From positions 4,813,501-4,877,500 of the forward strand of contig NZ_CP012945.1 of NCBI RefSeq assembly GCF_001402915.1: DNA of 64,000 bases, read 5' to 3'. The translations under genes were made by a program, and so were the position numbers. This document shows positions 1 through 8,250 of this stretch, one piece after another; within the stretch, counting starts at the first letter, position 1; every line of letters begins with the position of its first letter. Source of the DNA: Devosia sp. A16. Its GTDB lineage: Bacteria > Pseudomonadota > Alphaproteobacteria > Rhizobiales > Devosiaceae. The notes beneath the pieces were generated by a model. It was not told the DNA's origin. It saw only the letters and a list, made by a program, of their open reading frames with translations, and ran no database searches.

Positions 1-168
1 ATAGCCGGTAATCACGCCGTCGGCGACGTTGATATCCACCTCGATGGTCGAGCCGCACACCCGGCTGACTTTGCGGGCGCTGGCATCGGGCGCACTCAGG
101 CGGCCTGGTCGCGGCTGATTGCCCGCGAGCTCCAGAATCCGGTCCGAATAAAGATCGCTGAGTTCCAT
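1..168 (-). CDS. NifU-like iron-sulfur cluster scaffold protein (N-terminal part)
   Basis: Only the first 56 codons are inside the window; the gene runs off the left edge. The translation begins MELSDLYSDRILELAGN and continues to VCGSTIEVDINVADG. The pattern of an LY..ILELA start followed by a VCGS motif carrying the first cluster-ligating cysteine is that of the short NifU/IscU-like scaffold proteins that rhizobia and relatives encode as free-standing genes. These proteins hold nascent Fe-S clusters before transfer. The gene is divergent from folE, with about 156 bases between the two starts. The family call rests on the N-terminus only. Confidence 0.75.
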   Translation of the reverse strand, partial: MELSDLYSDRILELAGNQPRPGRLSAPDASARKVSRVCGSTIEVDINVADGVITGY

Positions 169-188
169 TTTTTTCGCGAAACTGTTTC

Positions 189-218
189 TTGGCCGCTACC
201 GTTCTCGACCTATATAAT
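189..218 (+). promoter_or_regulatory. Predicted sigma-70 promoter of folE
   Basis: A TATAAT hexamer lies at 213-218 with TTGGCC at 189-194, an 18-base spacer. It sits between the divergent NifU-like and folE starts, about 105 bases before the folE ATG. Transcription start is not known. Confidence 0.5.
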
Positions 219-324
219 CATCGAGATGCAACAAGTCAGCGGCGTCCATCGTCACTGACAGCAAACCGGGAACCGTGGGGCGACGTATTGCGTCTGTCGC
301 CTGCTATTGACCGAGGAACCGAAG

Positions 325-942
325 ATGGACGCCAGCGCCAAGCCGCAGCACACTAAGCTCGTCCCTGAAATTGTCCGCCCCAGCCGCGAAGAAGCAGAGG
401 CGGCGGTTCGGACTTTGATCGCTTGGGCCGGCGACGACCCCTCGCGCGAGGGGCTGCTGGAGACCCCGCACCGCGTTACCAAGGCCTACCGTGAGTTCTT
501 CGCCGGCTATGACGACGACTCGGGCGAGGTGCTGCGCAAAACCTTCAAGGAGGTCGGCGGCTACGACGACGTGGTGCTGGTGCGCGATATCCCCTTCTCG
601 TCGCATTGCGAGCATCACATGGTGCCGTTCTTCGGCAAGGTGCACATCGCCTACCTGCCGCACGATGGCGTGGTCGGCCTGAGCAAGCTCGCCCGGCTGG
701 TCGAGGTCTATGCCCGCCGCCTGCAGGTGCAGGAGAACATGACGGCACAGATCATCGACGCCGTGAACGAACACCTCAACCCGCGCGGCGCCGCCGTGAT
801 GATCGAGGCCGAGCACATGTGCATGTCGATGCGCGGGGTCCGGGCTCACGGGGCGCTCACCATCACCCAGCGCTTTACCGGCGTGTTCGCCGAGGACCGC
901 AACGAGCAGGACCGCTTCTTCGCCATGGTCGGCAAACGCTGA
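325..942 (+). CDS. folE: GTP cyclohydrolase I
   Basis: Cytosolic homodecameric enzyme that converts GTP to 7,8-dihydroneopterin triphosphate, the first step of tetrahydrofolate synthesis. The 205-residue product carries the FSSHCEHH motif at about 92-98 and [12 protein letters not shown] at about 161-172, which together supply the zinc ligands Cys95, His98 and Cys166. Length is typical of bacterial type I FolE. The ATG at 325 was chosen because a GAGGA sits 8 bases upstream; the reading frame also allows a TTG at 307, which has no matching ribosome binding site. A clear promoter precedes it, and an AraC-type regulator follows on the same strand. Confidence 0.96.
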   Translation: MDASAKPQHTKLVPEIVRPSREEAEAAVRTLIAWAGDDPSREGLLETPHRVTKAYREFFAGYDDDSGEVLRKTFKEVGGYDDVVLVRDIPFSSHCEHHMVPFFGKVHIAYLPHDGVVGLSKLARLVEVYARRLQVQENMTAQIIDAVNEHLNPRGAAVMIEAEHMCMSMRGVRAHGALTITQRFTGVFAEDRNEQDRFFAMVGKR

Positions 943-1000
943 CCTGGCGACCGCAACAGCGATCAAGTCTGTTATATCAGGGCGGGCATAGGGTGAGCCC

Positions 1001-1843
1001 ATGTCCGCTGTCGCCAAAACCCTCTGGATTATCGAATCCCGCTTCGGCATGCCGCTGACGCTCGAGGAAATGGCGATGCACGCGGGCGTGTCGCGCTTCC
1101 ACTTATCGCGCATTTTCCCCCAAGCCACCGGCTATTCGATCTCCGCTTACCTCCGCGGTCGCCGGCTCACCGAAGCTGCCAAGGCCCTGGCGGCAGGCGC
1201 GCCCGACATCCTCGCCGTGGCGCTCGACGCCGGCTACGGCTCACACGAGGCGTTTACCCGCGCCTTCAGGGAGTTGATCGGGCTCACCCCCGACCAGGTC
1301 CGCCGCCGCGGCCGGCTCGATGACCTGCCGCTGCTCGAGCCGCTGCGGATCGATCATGAGGTGCGGGTCGAGCTGTGCGCGCCACGCATCGAGACGCGTC
1401 CGCCCATGCGGATCGCCGGGCTGCTGGCCCGTCACGTGATGAACGGTGATGCCGCGATCCCGGCACAGTGGCAGCGGTTCAACGCCTATGTCGGAAACGT
1501 TCCGGGAGAAGTTGCCGGCGTCTACTACGGCCTCTCCGGCCATCACTTCGCCGATACCGATGAATGCGAATACATGGCCGGGATGGAAGTGCGGGAAACC
1601 GCCGAGCTGCCGCGCGAGTTCACGCTGATCACCGTACCAGCGCAGCGCTACGCCCGCCTCGCGCATCGCGGCCACATCACCACCATTCGCTCGACCATCG
1701 AAGCGATCTTCGCGCAGTGGCTGCCGACTTCCGGCTATCGGAAGAAATATGCCCCATGGAGCTTCATCGAGTATTACGGTCCCGACTTCAACGAGCGAAC
1801 CGGCCTCGGCACTGTCGAGATCTGGATCGCACTGGAGGATTGA
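1001..1843 (+). CDS. AraC-family regulator with GyrI-like effector domain
   Basis: Transcription regulator of 280 residues. Residues 1-105 hold two helix-turn-helix motifs of the AraC/XylS type (LTLEEMAMHAGVSRFHLSRIF and ILAVALDAGYGSHEAFTRAF). The remaining 175 residues look like a GyrI-like small-molecule-binding domain, as in Rob and SoxS-linked proteins, with a PMRIAGLLARHVM entry strand and an EIWIALED ending. Such regulators often sense hydrophobic toxic compounds; the ligand here is unknown. It lies 58 bases after folE and 31 bases before hisI, so it may share transcripts with either, but no functional link is evident. Confidence 0.9.
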   Translation: MSAVAKTLWIIESRFGMPLTLEEMAMHAGVSRFHLSRIFPQATGYSISAYLRGRRLTEAAKALAAGAPDILAVALDAGYGSHEAFTRAFRELIGLTPDQVRRRGRLDDLPLLEPLRIDHEVRVELCAPRIETRPPMRIAGLLARHVMNGDAAIPAQWQRFNAYVGNVPGEVAGVYYGLSGHHFADTDECEYMAGMEVRETAELPREFTLITVPAQRYARLAHRGHITTIRSTIEAIFAQWLPTSGYRKKYAPWSFIEYYGPDFNERTGLGTVEIWIALED

Positions 1844-1874
1844 GCCCCGCCCGGGCGCGGGCTAGAACCCGGCC

Positions 1875-2318
1875 ATGAGCACCACCTTCGCCGACCCCGC
1901 CAGCCTCAGCCACGCCGACCTCGAGGAAGGCACGCGGTTCGCGCCGAAATTCGACGCGCACGGCCTCGTCACTGCCGTGGCGCAGGAGGCCGGCAGCAAT
2001 CGCGTGCTGATGGTGGCGCATATGAATGCCGAAGCCCTGCGGCTCACCATCGAGACCGGCGAGGTGCACTACTACTCACGCTCGCGCCAAAAGCTCTGGA
2101 AAAAGGGCGAGAGCTCGGGCGAGATCCAGCGGCTGGTGGAGATGCGCACCGACTGCGACCAAGATGTGGTGCTGCTGCTGGTCGAGCAGACCGGCCGCGG
2201 CGCCGCCTGCCACACCGGACGGAAGAGCTGCTTCTACCGCATCGTCGAGAATACCGAGACGCTGCGCCAGAGCGGCGAAGCGCGGCTGTTCGATCCGGCC
2301 CAGGTCTACAAGACTTAG
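1875..2318 (+). CDS. hisI: Phosphoribosyl-AMP cyclohydrolase
   Basis: Third step of histidine synthesis: hydrolytic opening of the adenine ring of phosphoribosyl-AMP. The 147-residue protein is the stand-alone HisI form without a fused HisE domain. Diagnostic stretches are [10 protein letters not shown] (about 46-55), [17 protein letters not shown] (66-82), and the metal-binding DCD (93-95) with C112 and C119 in [12 protein letters not shown], which place the Mg and Zn ligands. No other his genes are nearby. The ATG start lies just after the AraC-type gene; the stop is 11 bases from the convergent slyX stop. Confidence 0.96.
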   Translation: MSTTFADPASLSHADLEEGTRFAPKFDAHGLVTAVAQEAGSNRVLMVAHMNAEALRLTIETGEVHYYSRSRQKLWKKGESSGEIQRLVEMRTDCDQDVVLLLVEQTGRGAACHTGRKSCFYRIVENTETLRQSGEARLFDPAQVYKT

Positions 2319-2329
2319 CTTTACAAGCC

Positions 2330-2551
2330 TCAATAATGCGGCGGTGGCGGCTCCACCGCCGGCGCCAGCGCTGGGTGCGCCTCGACGTCGCGCAGTTGCG
2401 AGCCCAGATTGTGCAGCTCGCGCTTCAGCGCCTCGATCTGCTTGAAGTGCTCGGCCAGCGCCGCATTAAGCTCCTCGATCGCCTGGTCCTGGAAGGCGAT
2501 CGTCGTCTCCAGAGTGACGATGCGGGTGGTGAGGTCGGTGATGTCGCTCAT
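2330..2551 (-). CDS. slyX: SlyX family protein
   Basis: Small protein of 73 residues, nearly all a coiled coil (ITDLTTRIVTLETTIAFQ through EELNAALAEHFKQIEALKREL), followed by a proline-rich tail ending PPPPHY. These are the hallmarks of SlyX, whose molecular role is unknown. The start ATG overlaps the stop of the upstream rhomboid gene in an ATGA junction, so the two are almost certainly translationally coupled. Confidence 0.88.
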   Translation of the reverse strand: MSDITDLTTRIVTLETTIAFQDQAIEELNAALAEHFKQIEALKRELHNLGSQLRDVEAHPALAPAVEPPPPHY

Positions 2552-3306
2552 TTCCTCTCCTTCTCGGGGGCAGCGGGCCGGCGTTCGAACAACGGCGTGA
2601 GGAACAGGCCGGCGAGGAAACCACCCAGATGGGCCTGCCAGGCAATGCCGACCGATTGTCCGATCAGCATGGGCAGGAACGGTACTGCTGCATTGAGCAC
2701 CAGCCACACCACAATGAAGAAGCCGGCGCGCTGGTTGCGCATCAGCTCGCCCAGGCTCGCCGTCCGCCGCCCCAGTACGCGGGTTTCGCCGCTTTCGGGG
2801 TCACGCCCGACGATCACCGGCTGGAAGATGAAGCGGCAGGCTGCCCCGGTCAGCCCGGCGACGCCGCCCGAAGCGCCGATCAGCACCTGAACGCCCGGCA
2901 GGGTCGTCACCGCAAAAGCCGCGGCCCCGGCTGCGGCGCTGGCGAGGAAGAGAATCACTGTCGCCCATGTGCCGTAACGACGCGCCACGGGGCTGCCGAA
3001 AATGGCCAACCAGGCGCAATTGATTAAAAGGTGCTCCCATCCCGCATGCAAAAACGCATGCGTGAACGGGGTCCACACCAACGGTATCCACCCTCCGTCG
3101 AACCCTTCTCCGGGGAGGCCGCGGGCCGGGATGAAGGCCAGCCAGTAAACCAGTTGCGCGTCGCCCTGTTCGTTAAGAACCAAGGTTCTGGCGAGGTGTA
3201 CGGCCAACATCAGGCCCAACAGCGCAGTGATCACGCCGGGCAGCAATATCGCGGGCTGCCGACCGTCAGGAGCTTGATTTTGCTGGTGATTTGGCTCGTC
3301 AGACAT
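2548..3306 (-). CDS. Rhomboid family intramembrane serine protease
   Basis: Polytopic inner-membrane protein of 252 residues. It shows the GASGG motif with the likely nucleophile Ser146 and the partner His227 in WQAHLGGFLAG. The HAFLHAGWEHLLIN stretch at about 83-96 matches the conserved rhomboid helix that carries the oxyanion-region His and Asn residues. About six membrane helices can be picked out. The start at 3306 was preferred because GGGAG lies 5 bases upstream; the frame stays open 17 codons further. Its stop overlaps the slyX start. The substrate is unknown. Confidence 0.9.
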   Translation of the reverse strand: MSDEPNHQQNQAPDGRQPAILLPGVITALLGLMLAVHLARTLVLNEQGDAQLVYWLAFIPARGLPGEGFDGGWIPLVWTPFTHAFLHAGWEHLLINCAWLAIFGSPVARRYGTWATVILFLASAAAGAAAFAVTTLPGVQVLIGASGGVAGLTGAACRFIFQPVIVGRDPESGETRVLGRRTASLGELMRNQRAGFFIVVWLVLNAAVPFLPMLIGQSVGIAWQAHLGGFLAGLFLTPLFERRPAAPEKERK

Positions 3307-3492
3307 AAAAACTCCCGGTTTTCCGGGCTTTGCAGCCCTATTCCCCGACTTATCCACACGGTCGCCGCCGCGTTAACCCTAACAATTGTTTAAGGGCGAT
3401 TTCCGTTCGGGCTTTTGACACTCTTGGCGTTGCGGCGGTCGCCCCCTTCTCCGGGACGCGATGCTCGGGGTTTGGAACAAGGCAACAAGACT

Positions 3493-4155
3493 ATGCAAAA
3501 GGCCAGCACCAAGGCGCTGTTCGACTATTGGAATGCGCTACGTGGCTCCCGCAGCGCTCCGGATCGACGCGATATCGACCCGACCCGAATCCGCTCCGCC
3601 CTCGCCAATACCTTTATTCTCGAGCTCAACGATACCAACGAGTTCGATTTCCGCCTCGCCGGCTCGCACCTGTGTTCTGCTTATGCACGCGAGCTCAAGG
3701 GCCGCTCCTTTACGCGTCTGTGGCACGAACGTGACCGCGATGCCATCGACACCCTGGTCCGCGCCGTCACCGAGGATCATGCGGTTGCCCTCGTCACTTT
3801 CCAGGGCACGACGGCGGTGCGCACGCGCCTGTCGATCGAGACCATTCTGCTGCCACTGCGCCATAACGGCTCCACCCAGACGCGCCTGCTCGGTGCCATG
3901 ACGGCGATCGACGAGCCCTACTGGTTCGGCGTGCAGCCCGTCATGGAACAGCGCATCACCGGCCTGCGCCTGATCTGGCCCGATGACGTGTCGCTGACCG
4001 AAATGCGCAACGACGTCGCAGCATCAGTGCCGGTCGAGGACCTGGTCTTCGCCAGCGCCGGATCGGCGGTCCCTACCCCGATGAGCGCCACCGTCTACGG
4101 TCGAACCGCGCGCCGCTATGCCCATCTAGCCGTCATCGATGGCGGCCGGCGCTAA
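3493..4155 (+). CDS. PAS domain-containing protein (PAS_5 type)
   Basis: 220-residue soluble protein. The first two thirds match the PAS_5 domain found in alphaproteobacterial proteins that are almost nothing but the PAS fold: LFDYWNALRGSRSAPDRRDIDP, then FDFRLAGSHLCSAYARELKGRSF, then LSIETILLPLRHNG. The C-terminal 60 residues show no recognised domain. The start chosen is the ATG just before QKAST; an upstream in-frame TTG is possible. It lies directly before a PilZ protein, a pairing common in rhizobia, so a role in c-di-GMP-linked or cell-cycle signalling is an inference. Confidence 0.82.
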   Translation: MQKASTKALFDYWNALRGSRSAPDRRDIDPTRIRSALANTFILELNDTNEFDFRLAGSHLCSAYARELKGRSFTRLWHERDRDAIDTLVRAVTEDHAVALVTFQGTTAVRTRLSIETILLPLRHNGSTQTRLLGAMTAIDEPYWFGVQPVMEQRITGLRLIWPDDVSLTEMRNDVAASVPVEDLVFASAGSAVPTPMSATVYGRTARRYAHLAVIDGGRR

Positions 4156-4260
4156 AAATCGTCGGTTCGGCGCATTGCGCGCCGCAAACCTTACCTTCGA
4201 TTAACCAAGAGCGGACTAGTCTAGGCCAATCAATCGCTTGGCCCCGGCAGGTCTTCTCTG

Positions 4261-4884
4261 ATGCTCACCGACAACGCACGCTCTGCGCGACCTGCCCGCT
4301 CGTATGCGCAGCTGCCGCGCTTCCAGCGCGTGCGGGTATCGCTGCTCGGACGCTATATGCTGACCGACCGCCGCGAGTTTCCCTGCCAGGTGCTGGAGAT
4401 GTCGCCCGGTGATGCCGTGGTCATCGCACCGATCGCCGGTGTCGCCGGTGAACGCGTCATCGCCTATATCGACCACCTCGGCCGGATCGAAGGCGATATC
4501 ACCGACGTCATCGACGGCGGCTTCAAGATGGACATCGTCGCCACCTCGCGCAAACGCGACAAGATGGCGGCTCAGCTGACCTGGCTGGCCAACAAGGAAC
4601 TGCTCAACCTGCCGGAAGACCGGCGGCATGAGCGCGTGGTGCCCGACAACCGGCACTCGACCGTCGTGCTCGACGACGGCCGCCGCTACAACTGCAAGAT
4701 CATCGACATTTCGCTCTCGGGCGCGGCGATCGAACTGGCCGTCCGGCCGGCGATGGGCACGCCGGTTACGTTGGGCCGCATGCGGGCCCGCGTGGTTCGC
4801 CATTTCGGTGACGGGGTCGCCGTCGAATTCGTCTCCGCCCAGGAGATGCTGACCGTCGTGCAGCAGAACCTGCGGATCAACTGA
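4261..4884 (+). CDS. PilZ domain protein, probably two PilZ-like domains
   Basis: 207 residues. The second half (about 118-205) begins with DRRHERV, an RxxxR-type element, and continues to DISLSGAAIEL, matching the [D/N]xSxxG signature, so it is a credible c-di-GMP-binding PilZ domain. The first half has a similar lay-out (FQRVRVSLLGRYMLTDRREF, then CQVLEMSPGDAVV) but a weaker signature, so it may be a degenerate, non-binding copy. No enzymatic domain is present; it probably acts as an effector or adaptor. It follows the PAS protein on the same strand after 105 bases. Confidence 0.88.
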   Translation: MLTDNARSARPARSYAQLPRFQRVRVSLLGRYMLTDRREFPCQVLEMSPGDAVVIAPIAGVAGERVIAYIDHLGRIEGDITDVIDGGFKMDIVATSRKRDKMAAQLTWLANKELLNLPEDRRHERVVPDNRHSTVVLDDGRRYNCKIIDISLSGAAIELAVRPAMGTPVTLGRMRARVVRHFGDGVAVEFVSAQEMLTVVQQNLRIN

Positions 4885-5048
4885 GCGCTCGCGGTGCGAC
4901 TTGCCGCACGGGCAGCACCTCTCTCCACCCCCTTATGCCTAACGAGTCCTCAACCGGACCGTTCGAATTCGCCTAAAAACTAGCTTGCAGTTTTTCGTTC
5001 GGGGCAATTCGCCCCCGGCATCGTGGCTTCCGTCAGGGGGCAACCACG

Positions 5049-5675
5049 ATGTCGAAGTTCAACGGGTTCATCGCAGCGGCAATCGCAGTCGGAATGGCAG
5101 CGTTCATCCTCGCCATGCCGGCACGCGCCGACCAGATCGATTTCACCAACCCCGCCTTCGCACCGGCCGGCGGCATCACCAGCATCCCGGTTGGCGCCGC
5201 CGAGTTCTGCAAGTCGCACCGCGGCGATTGCAAGGCCAACCCGAACGCCGTCGGCGCTATGGTGCTGACGGAGGCGCGCTGGGCCGAGCTGGTGCAGATC
5301 AACAACCTGGTCAACGCCGCCGTCACCGCCATCACCGACGAGGACTACTACAAGGTCACCGAGTACTGGGCCTACCCCAATGACGGCTACGGCGACTGCG
5401 AGGACTTCGCCCTCGCCAAGCAGAAGGCGCTGATCGACGCCGGCTGGAGCCCGTCGACGCTGCTGGTGACCGTCGTGCGTGAGACCAAGGGCACCGGTCA
5501 TGCCGTGCTGATGGTGCGCACCGACCGTGGCGATCTGGTGCTCGACAACCAGGATGGCCGCATCCTGCTGTGGAACGAGACGCCCTATCAGTATCTGAAG
5601 CGTCAGTCGCAGGCCGATGCCGGCCAGTGGGTCGACCTGGTCGATCCCCGCACCACGTTCGTCGCGACGAAATAA
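5049..5675 (+). CDS. Secreted transglutaminase-like cysteine peptidase (BTLCP family)
   Basis: 208 residues with an N-terminal signal peptide (hydrophobic stretch to about residue 24, likely cut after PARA). The mature part is the bacterial transglutaminase-like cysteine protease fold, with an apparent catalytic triad Cys117 (YGDCEDFA), His151 (TGHAVLMV) and Asp166 (LVLDN). In gammaproteobacteria a related periplasmic protein, LapG, cleaves an adhesin under c-di-GMP control; the alphaproteobacterial homologues are mostly uncharacterised. A PilZ gene lies just upstream, but no LapD-like or adhesin gene is present in the window. Confidence 0.9.
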   Translation: MSKFNGFIAAAIAVGMAAFILAMPARADQIDFTNPAFAPAGGITSIPVGAAEFCKSHRGDCKANPNAVGAMVLTEARWAELVQINNLVNAAVTAITDEDYYKVTEYWAYPNDGYGDCEDFALAKQKALIDAGWSPSTLLVTVVRETKGTGHAVLMVRTDRGDLVLDNQDGRILLWNETPYQYLKRQSQADAGQWVDLVDPRTTFVATK

Positions 5676-5710
5676 GGCTCAGCTGCGCCCTGCCATCGGA
5701 AGCGAAAGAA

Positions 5711-6031
5711 CTACGCCGTCAGCGCGAAATAGCTGCCGACGAAGATCAAGCCGGTGATGAAGGCCCAGCCGAAACCGACGAAGGCGGCGATCAGCGCCGA
5801 GCCGATCGACAGCGTGCCGTCGCGATCGTGCTGCCAGCCCATCTGCAGCATGATGAACGGTCCGCACACGAAGCTCATGGCGAGATGGCCGAGGCTGTGC
5901 GCGAAGGTCCTGCCGTCATAACGCAGCGCCGCTTGGGTGTTGGCCAGCCACTGGTAGAGGTAGGTGCCGACACCGGCGATCGAGAGGCCGACCGCCATGA
6001 TCAACCCAGCCAGCAGCAATTCCCTGAGCAT
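5711..6031 (-). CDS. Small membrane protein, probably DUF6949 family
   Basis: 106 residues with three likely membrane helices (about 2-28, 47-66, 76-104). The sequence, with FAHSLGHLAMSFVCGPFIMLQMGW in the centre, resembles a rhizobial family of about 100 residues of unknown function; the DUF6949 label is from memory and needs a profile search. It is convergent with the transglutaminase-like gene and divergent from the next gene. Confidence 0.72.
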   Translation of the reverse strand: MLRELLLAGLIMAVGLSIAGVGTYLYQWLANTQAALRYDGRTFAHSLGHLAMSFVCGPFIMLQMGWQHDRDGTLSIGSALIAAFVGFGWAFITGLIFVGSYFALTA

Positions 6032-6130
6032 TCACACGCCCTCTGAATGATCACCTTAACCGTTTGTTAAGCATATCCGGCGCCCATTGGCATGTCACCT
6101 GACGCACACAACACTGGTTAATTTGCACCG

Positions 6131-6802
6131 ATGACCGGCCACGCTCAGGTCCAGCGCCGCCACCACGCCTCGATCGGCTTCAACCTGACGGCCATCGCGG
6201 TGCTGCTTGCCCTGGGCGGCATTGGCGTTGCCTACCTGATCGACGCCGCCGGAAGGGGCGCCCGCACCCAGGTGCACCGCCTTGACACCGAAACCACCCT
6301 CACCCGAACTCTTGGTGGCCGCGATCTCGAGATTCCGCTGTCGTGGTTCCGCTACGAAGAGCAGCGCGTCGAGGGCTTCGCCAAGCAGATCGACTTGCGC
6401 TTCGAACTGCCGTTCGGCGTCGACGCACACAATGAGCCGGTCGATGTGACGCTGCTGCCGCGCAGCCGGGCGCGGCCGAGCGCCGCGCTGCTGGACGGCG
6501 TCTACCTGCACCAGTTCCTGCCCGAGCAATTGAGCGGCCCGCCGGGTCTGGTGGGCAAGCCGTTGCGGCCCGACGGGGGCTATGCCGGCGAGGTCGTCTG
6601 GTACGATGCGCTGTCGGCCGAACCGTTCGTCGCCAAATGCTCCAAGCCGATCGCATCAGCCGCGACCGGTCAGTGCCTCAGGACCGTGTATCTGGGCCCG
6701 GGCATCGCGGCGATCTACGCTTTCCCGGAGCCGACGCTGCAGCACTGGCGCGAGTTCGATGCGGAACTCACGACGCGGCTGGGGCAGATCGGCGCGCTCT
6801 GA
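6131..6802 (+). CDS. Hypothetical protein with single N-terminal membrane anchor
   Basis: 223 residues. One transmembrane helix at about 18-43 is followed by a roughly 180-residue extracytoplasmic domain that begins RTQVHRLDTETTLTRTLGGRDLEIPLSWFRYEEQ and contains two cysteines near its end. I do not recognise a characterised family; similar anchored proteins occur in rhizobia. The ATG follows a 99-base gap from the divergent membrane-protein gene. Codon use matches the neighbours, so it is very likely a real gene. Confidence 0.75.
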   Translation: MTGHAQVQRRHHASIGFNLTAIAVLLALGGIGVAYLIDAAGRGARTQVHRLDTETTLTRTLGGRDLEIPLSWFRYEEQRVEGFAKQIDLRFELPFGVDAHNEPVDVTLLPRSRARPSAALLDGVYLHQFLPEQLSGPPGLVGKPLRPDGGYAGEVVWYDALSAEPFVAKCSKPIASAATGQCLRTVYLGPGIAAIYAFPEPTLQHWREFDAELTTRLGQIGAL

Positions 6803-6848
6803 GGCGCGCTGGTCCGAAGGTCGCGTTAGCTCCGACCCCGGTGACTGT

Positions 6849-6950
6849 GGACCCCCACCCTTGATCCCTCCCCGCCAGGGGGAGGGAGACGCAGACTGAA
6901 ACGTTGGTGTGTGGATCTCCCTCCCTTGTGGGAGGGGACAGGGTTGGGAG
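6849..6950. repeat. Palindromic intergenic repeat, family A
   Basis: Roughly 100 bases with outer arms based on CCCCCACCCTTGATCCCTCC and inner arms around GGGGGAGGGAGACGCAGACTGA, ending in an AGGGTTGGG. A close relative lies at 30731-30834. It looks like the mosaic palindromes scattered between genes of alphaproteobacteria. Confidence 0.7.
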
Positions 6951-6961
6951 CGCTGACGTTC

Positions 6962-7180
6962 CTAGTGAATCTCGTCCAGGTCGACATCCAGGATAGCCAT
7001 CTGGAAATTGTACGAGCGGTCGCCATCCTCGTCGTCGACATAGATCAGGCCGAGGAATTCCTCACCCAGATAGACTTCAACGCTGTCGTTCTGCTTGTTG
7101 CGCGGACGAACGTCGATGTTCCGATTGCCGAACTTCTGCTGCAGAAATTTCTGGAGCTTGATGATTTCAGGGTGGTTCAC
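6962..7180 (-). CDS. DUF3126 family protein
   Basis: 72 residues when started at a GTG at 7178-7180, giving (M)NHPEIIKLQKFLQQKFGN. The GTG is preferred over a farther upstream ATG because AAGGAG lies 6 bases before it and because the family starts here. Highly acidic second half (GLIYVDDEDGDRSYNFQMAIL, DVDLDEI). DUF3126 proteins are small conserved alphaproteobacterial proteins of unknown function. It is on the same strand as cysE and has the palindrome at 6849-6950 beyond its stop. Confidence 0.88.
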   Translation of the reverse strand: MNHPEIIKLQKFLQQKFGNRNIDVRPRNKQNDSVEVYLGEEFLGLIYVDDEDGDRSYNFQMAILDVDLDEIH

Positions 7181-7324
7181 GGCGGCTCCTTCAAGGGCAT
7201 GCGCGGGGGCGATTTGGGATCGCCACAATAGGCATTGCGCCTCGCCGGGCAATCCCGGGTCACGCATTTTTCCGCGATGACGGGCGCAAATTCGCGCGCC
7301 GAGCCGAGGCGGGTCGTCGCAGAA

Positions 7325-8149
7325 TCAGCCAGTGAGATCCTGCACGACCCCCAGCTGATCCATCACCGATGCCGGATGCGGCGTGCCGGCTTCGCCGATA
7401 ACGCGCGCCGGAACGCCGGCCACCGTCACCCGCGGCGGCACTTCCTTGACCACCACAGAGCCGGCGCCGATACGCGCGCAATCGCCGACCCGGATATTGC
7501 CCAGCACCACCGCATGGGCGCCGATCAGCACGCCATTGCCGATCTTGGGGTGGCGATCTTCCTCGGACTTGCCGGTACCACCCAGCGTCACGCCCTGCAG
7601 GATCGAGACATTGTCACCGATGGTGGCGGTCTCGCCGACCACGAAGCCGGTGGCATGGTCGAGCATGATGCCCTTGCCGATGCGGGCGGCCGGGTTGATG
7701 TCGACCTGGAAGACGGCGCTCGACCGGCTCTGCAGGTAGAGCGCGAAATCCTTGCGCCCCATCAGCCACAGCGCATGCGCGAAGCGGTGCGTTTGGATGG
7801 CATGGAAACCCTTGAAGTAAAGGAAGCAATCGACGGCCTTGTGCAGGGCCGGATCGCGCTCCAGCGTCGCCGCGAGATCGGCGCGCGCCTCGATGCCGAT
7901 CTCCGGGCGCGAGTCCAGCGCTTCGCGGAAGGCCTGCCGGATCAGGTCGGCGGAAACGTCAGGATGATCCAGCCGTTCGGCCAGTCGGTGCGCCAGCGCA
8001 TCTTCGAAGCAACCGTGGTTGAGCACGTTGGAATAGAGCAGATTGCTCAGCGAAGGTTCGCTGGCCACCACCTGTCGGGCCCCCGAGACCACCGCGTCCC
8101 ACACCGGGTCCATGGCCGTGACATTGGCCGTCTTCAAATTCGTGCTCAT
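7325..8149 (-). CDS. cysE: Serine O-acetyltransferase
   Basis: Makes O-acetylserine from serine and acetyl-CoA, the committed step of cysteine synthesis. 274 residues. The C-terminal half is a left-handed beta-helix of hexapeptide repeats (ARIGKGIMLDHATGFVVGE, NVSILQGVTLGGTGK, PKIGNGVLIGAHAVVLGN, ARIGAGSVVVKEVPP), preceded by the alpha-helical N-terminal domain. Length and the DHATG and GGTGK motifs are typical of CysE. The ATG at 8149 was chosen because GGAGAG lies 5 bases upstream; an ATG four codons earlier is possible. Confidence 0.96.
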   Translation of the reverse strand: MSTNLKTANVTAMDPVWDAVVSGARQVVASEPSLSNLLYSNVLNHGCFEDALAHRLAERLDHPDVSADLIRQAFREALDSRPEIGIEARADLAATLERDPALHKAVDCFLYFKGFHAIQTHRFAHALWLMGRKDFALYLQSRSSAVFQVDINPAARIGKGIMLDHATGFVVGETATIGDNVSILQGVTLGGTGKSEEDRHPKIGNGVLIGAHAVVLGNIRVGDCARIGAGSVVVKEVPPRVTVAGVPARVIGEAGTPHPASVMDQLGVVQDLTG

Positions 8150-8173
8150 AAGGCTCTCCATCGGCGAGTGCCG

Positions 8174-8202
8174 ATATAAGACAAAACGTGCTCCGATACC
8201 AA
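8174..8202 (-). promoter_or_regulatory. Predicted promoter of cysE
   Basis: On the minus strand TTGGTA and TTATAT are separated by 17 bases, about 25 bases ahead of the cysE start. This lies between the hydrolase stop and cysE, so cysE need not depend on the upstream gene for transcription. Confidence 0.45.
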
Positions 8203-8250
8203 CCCATAGCGCACAGATTGGTTCGCCGGCTCTGAACTCGCGCTGAATGG

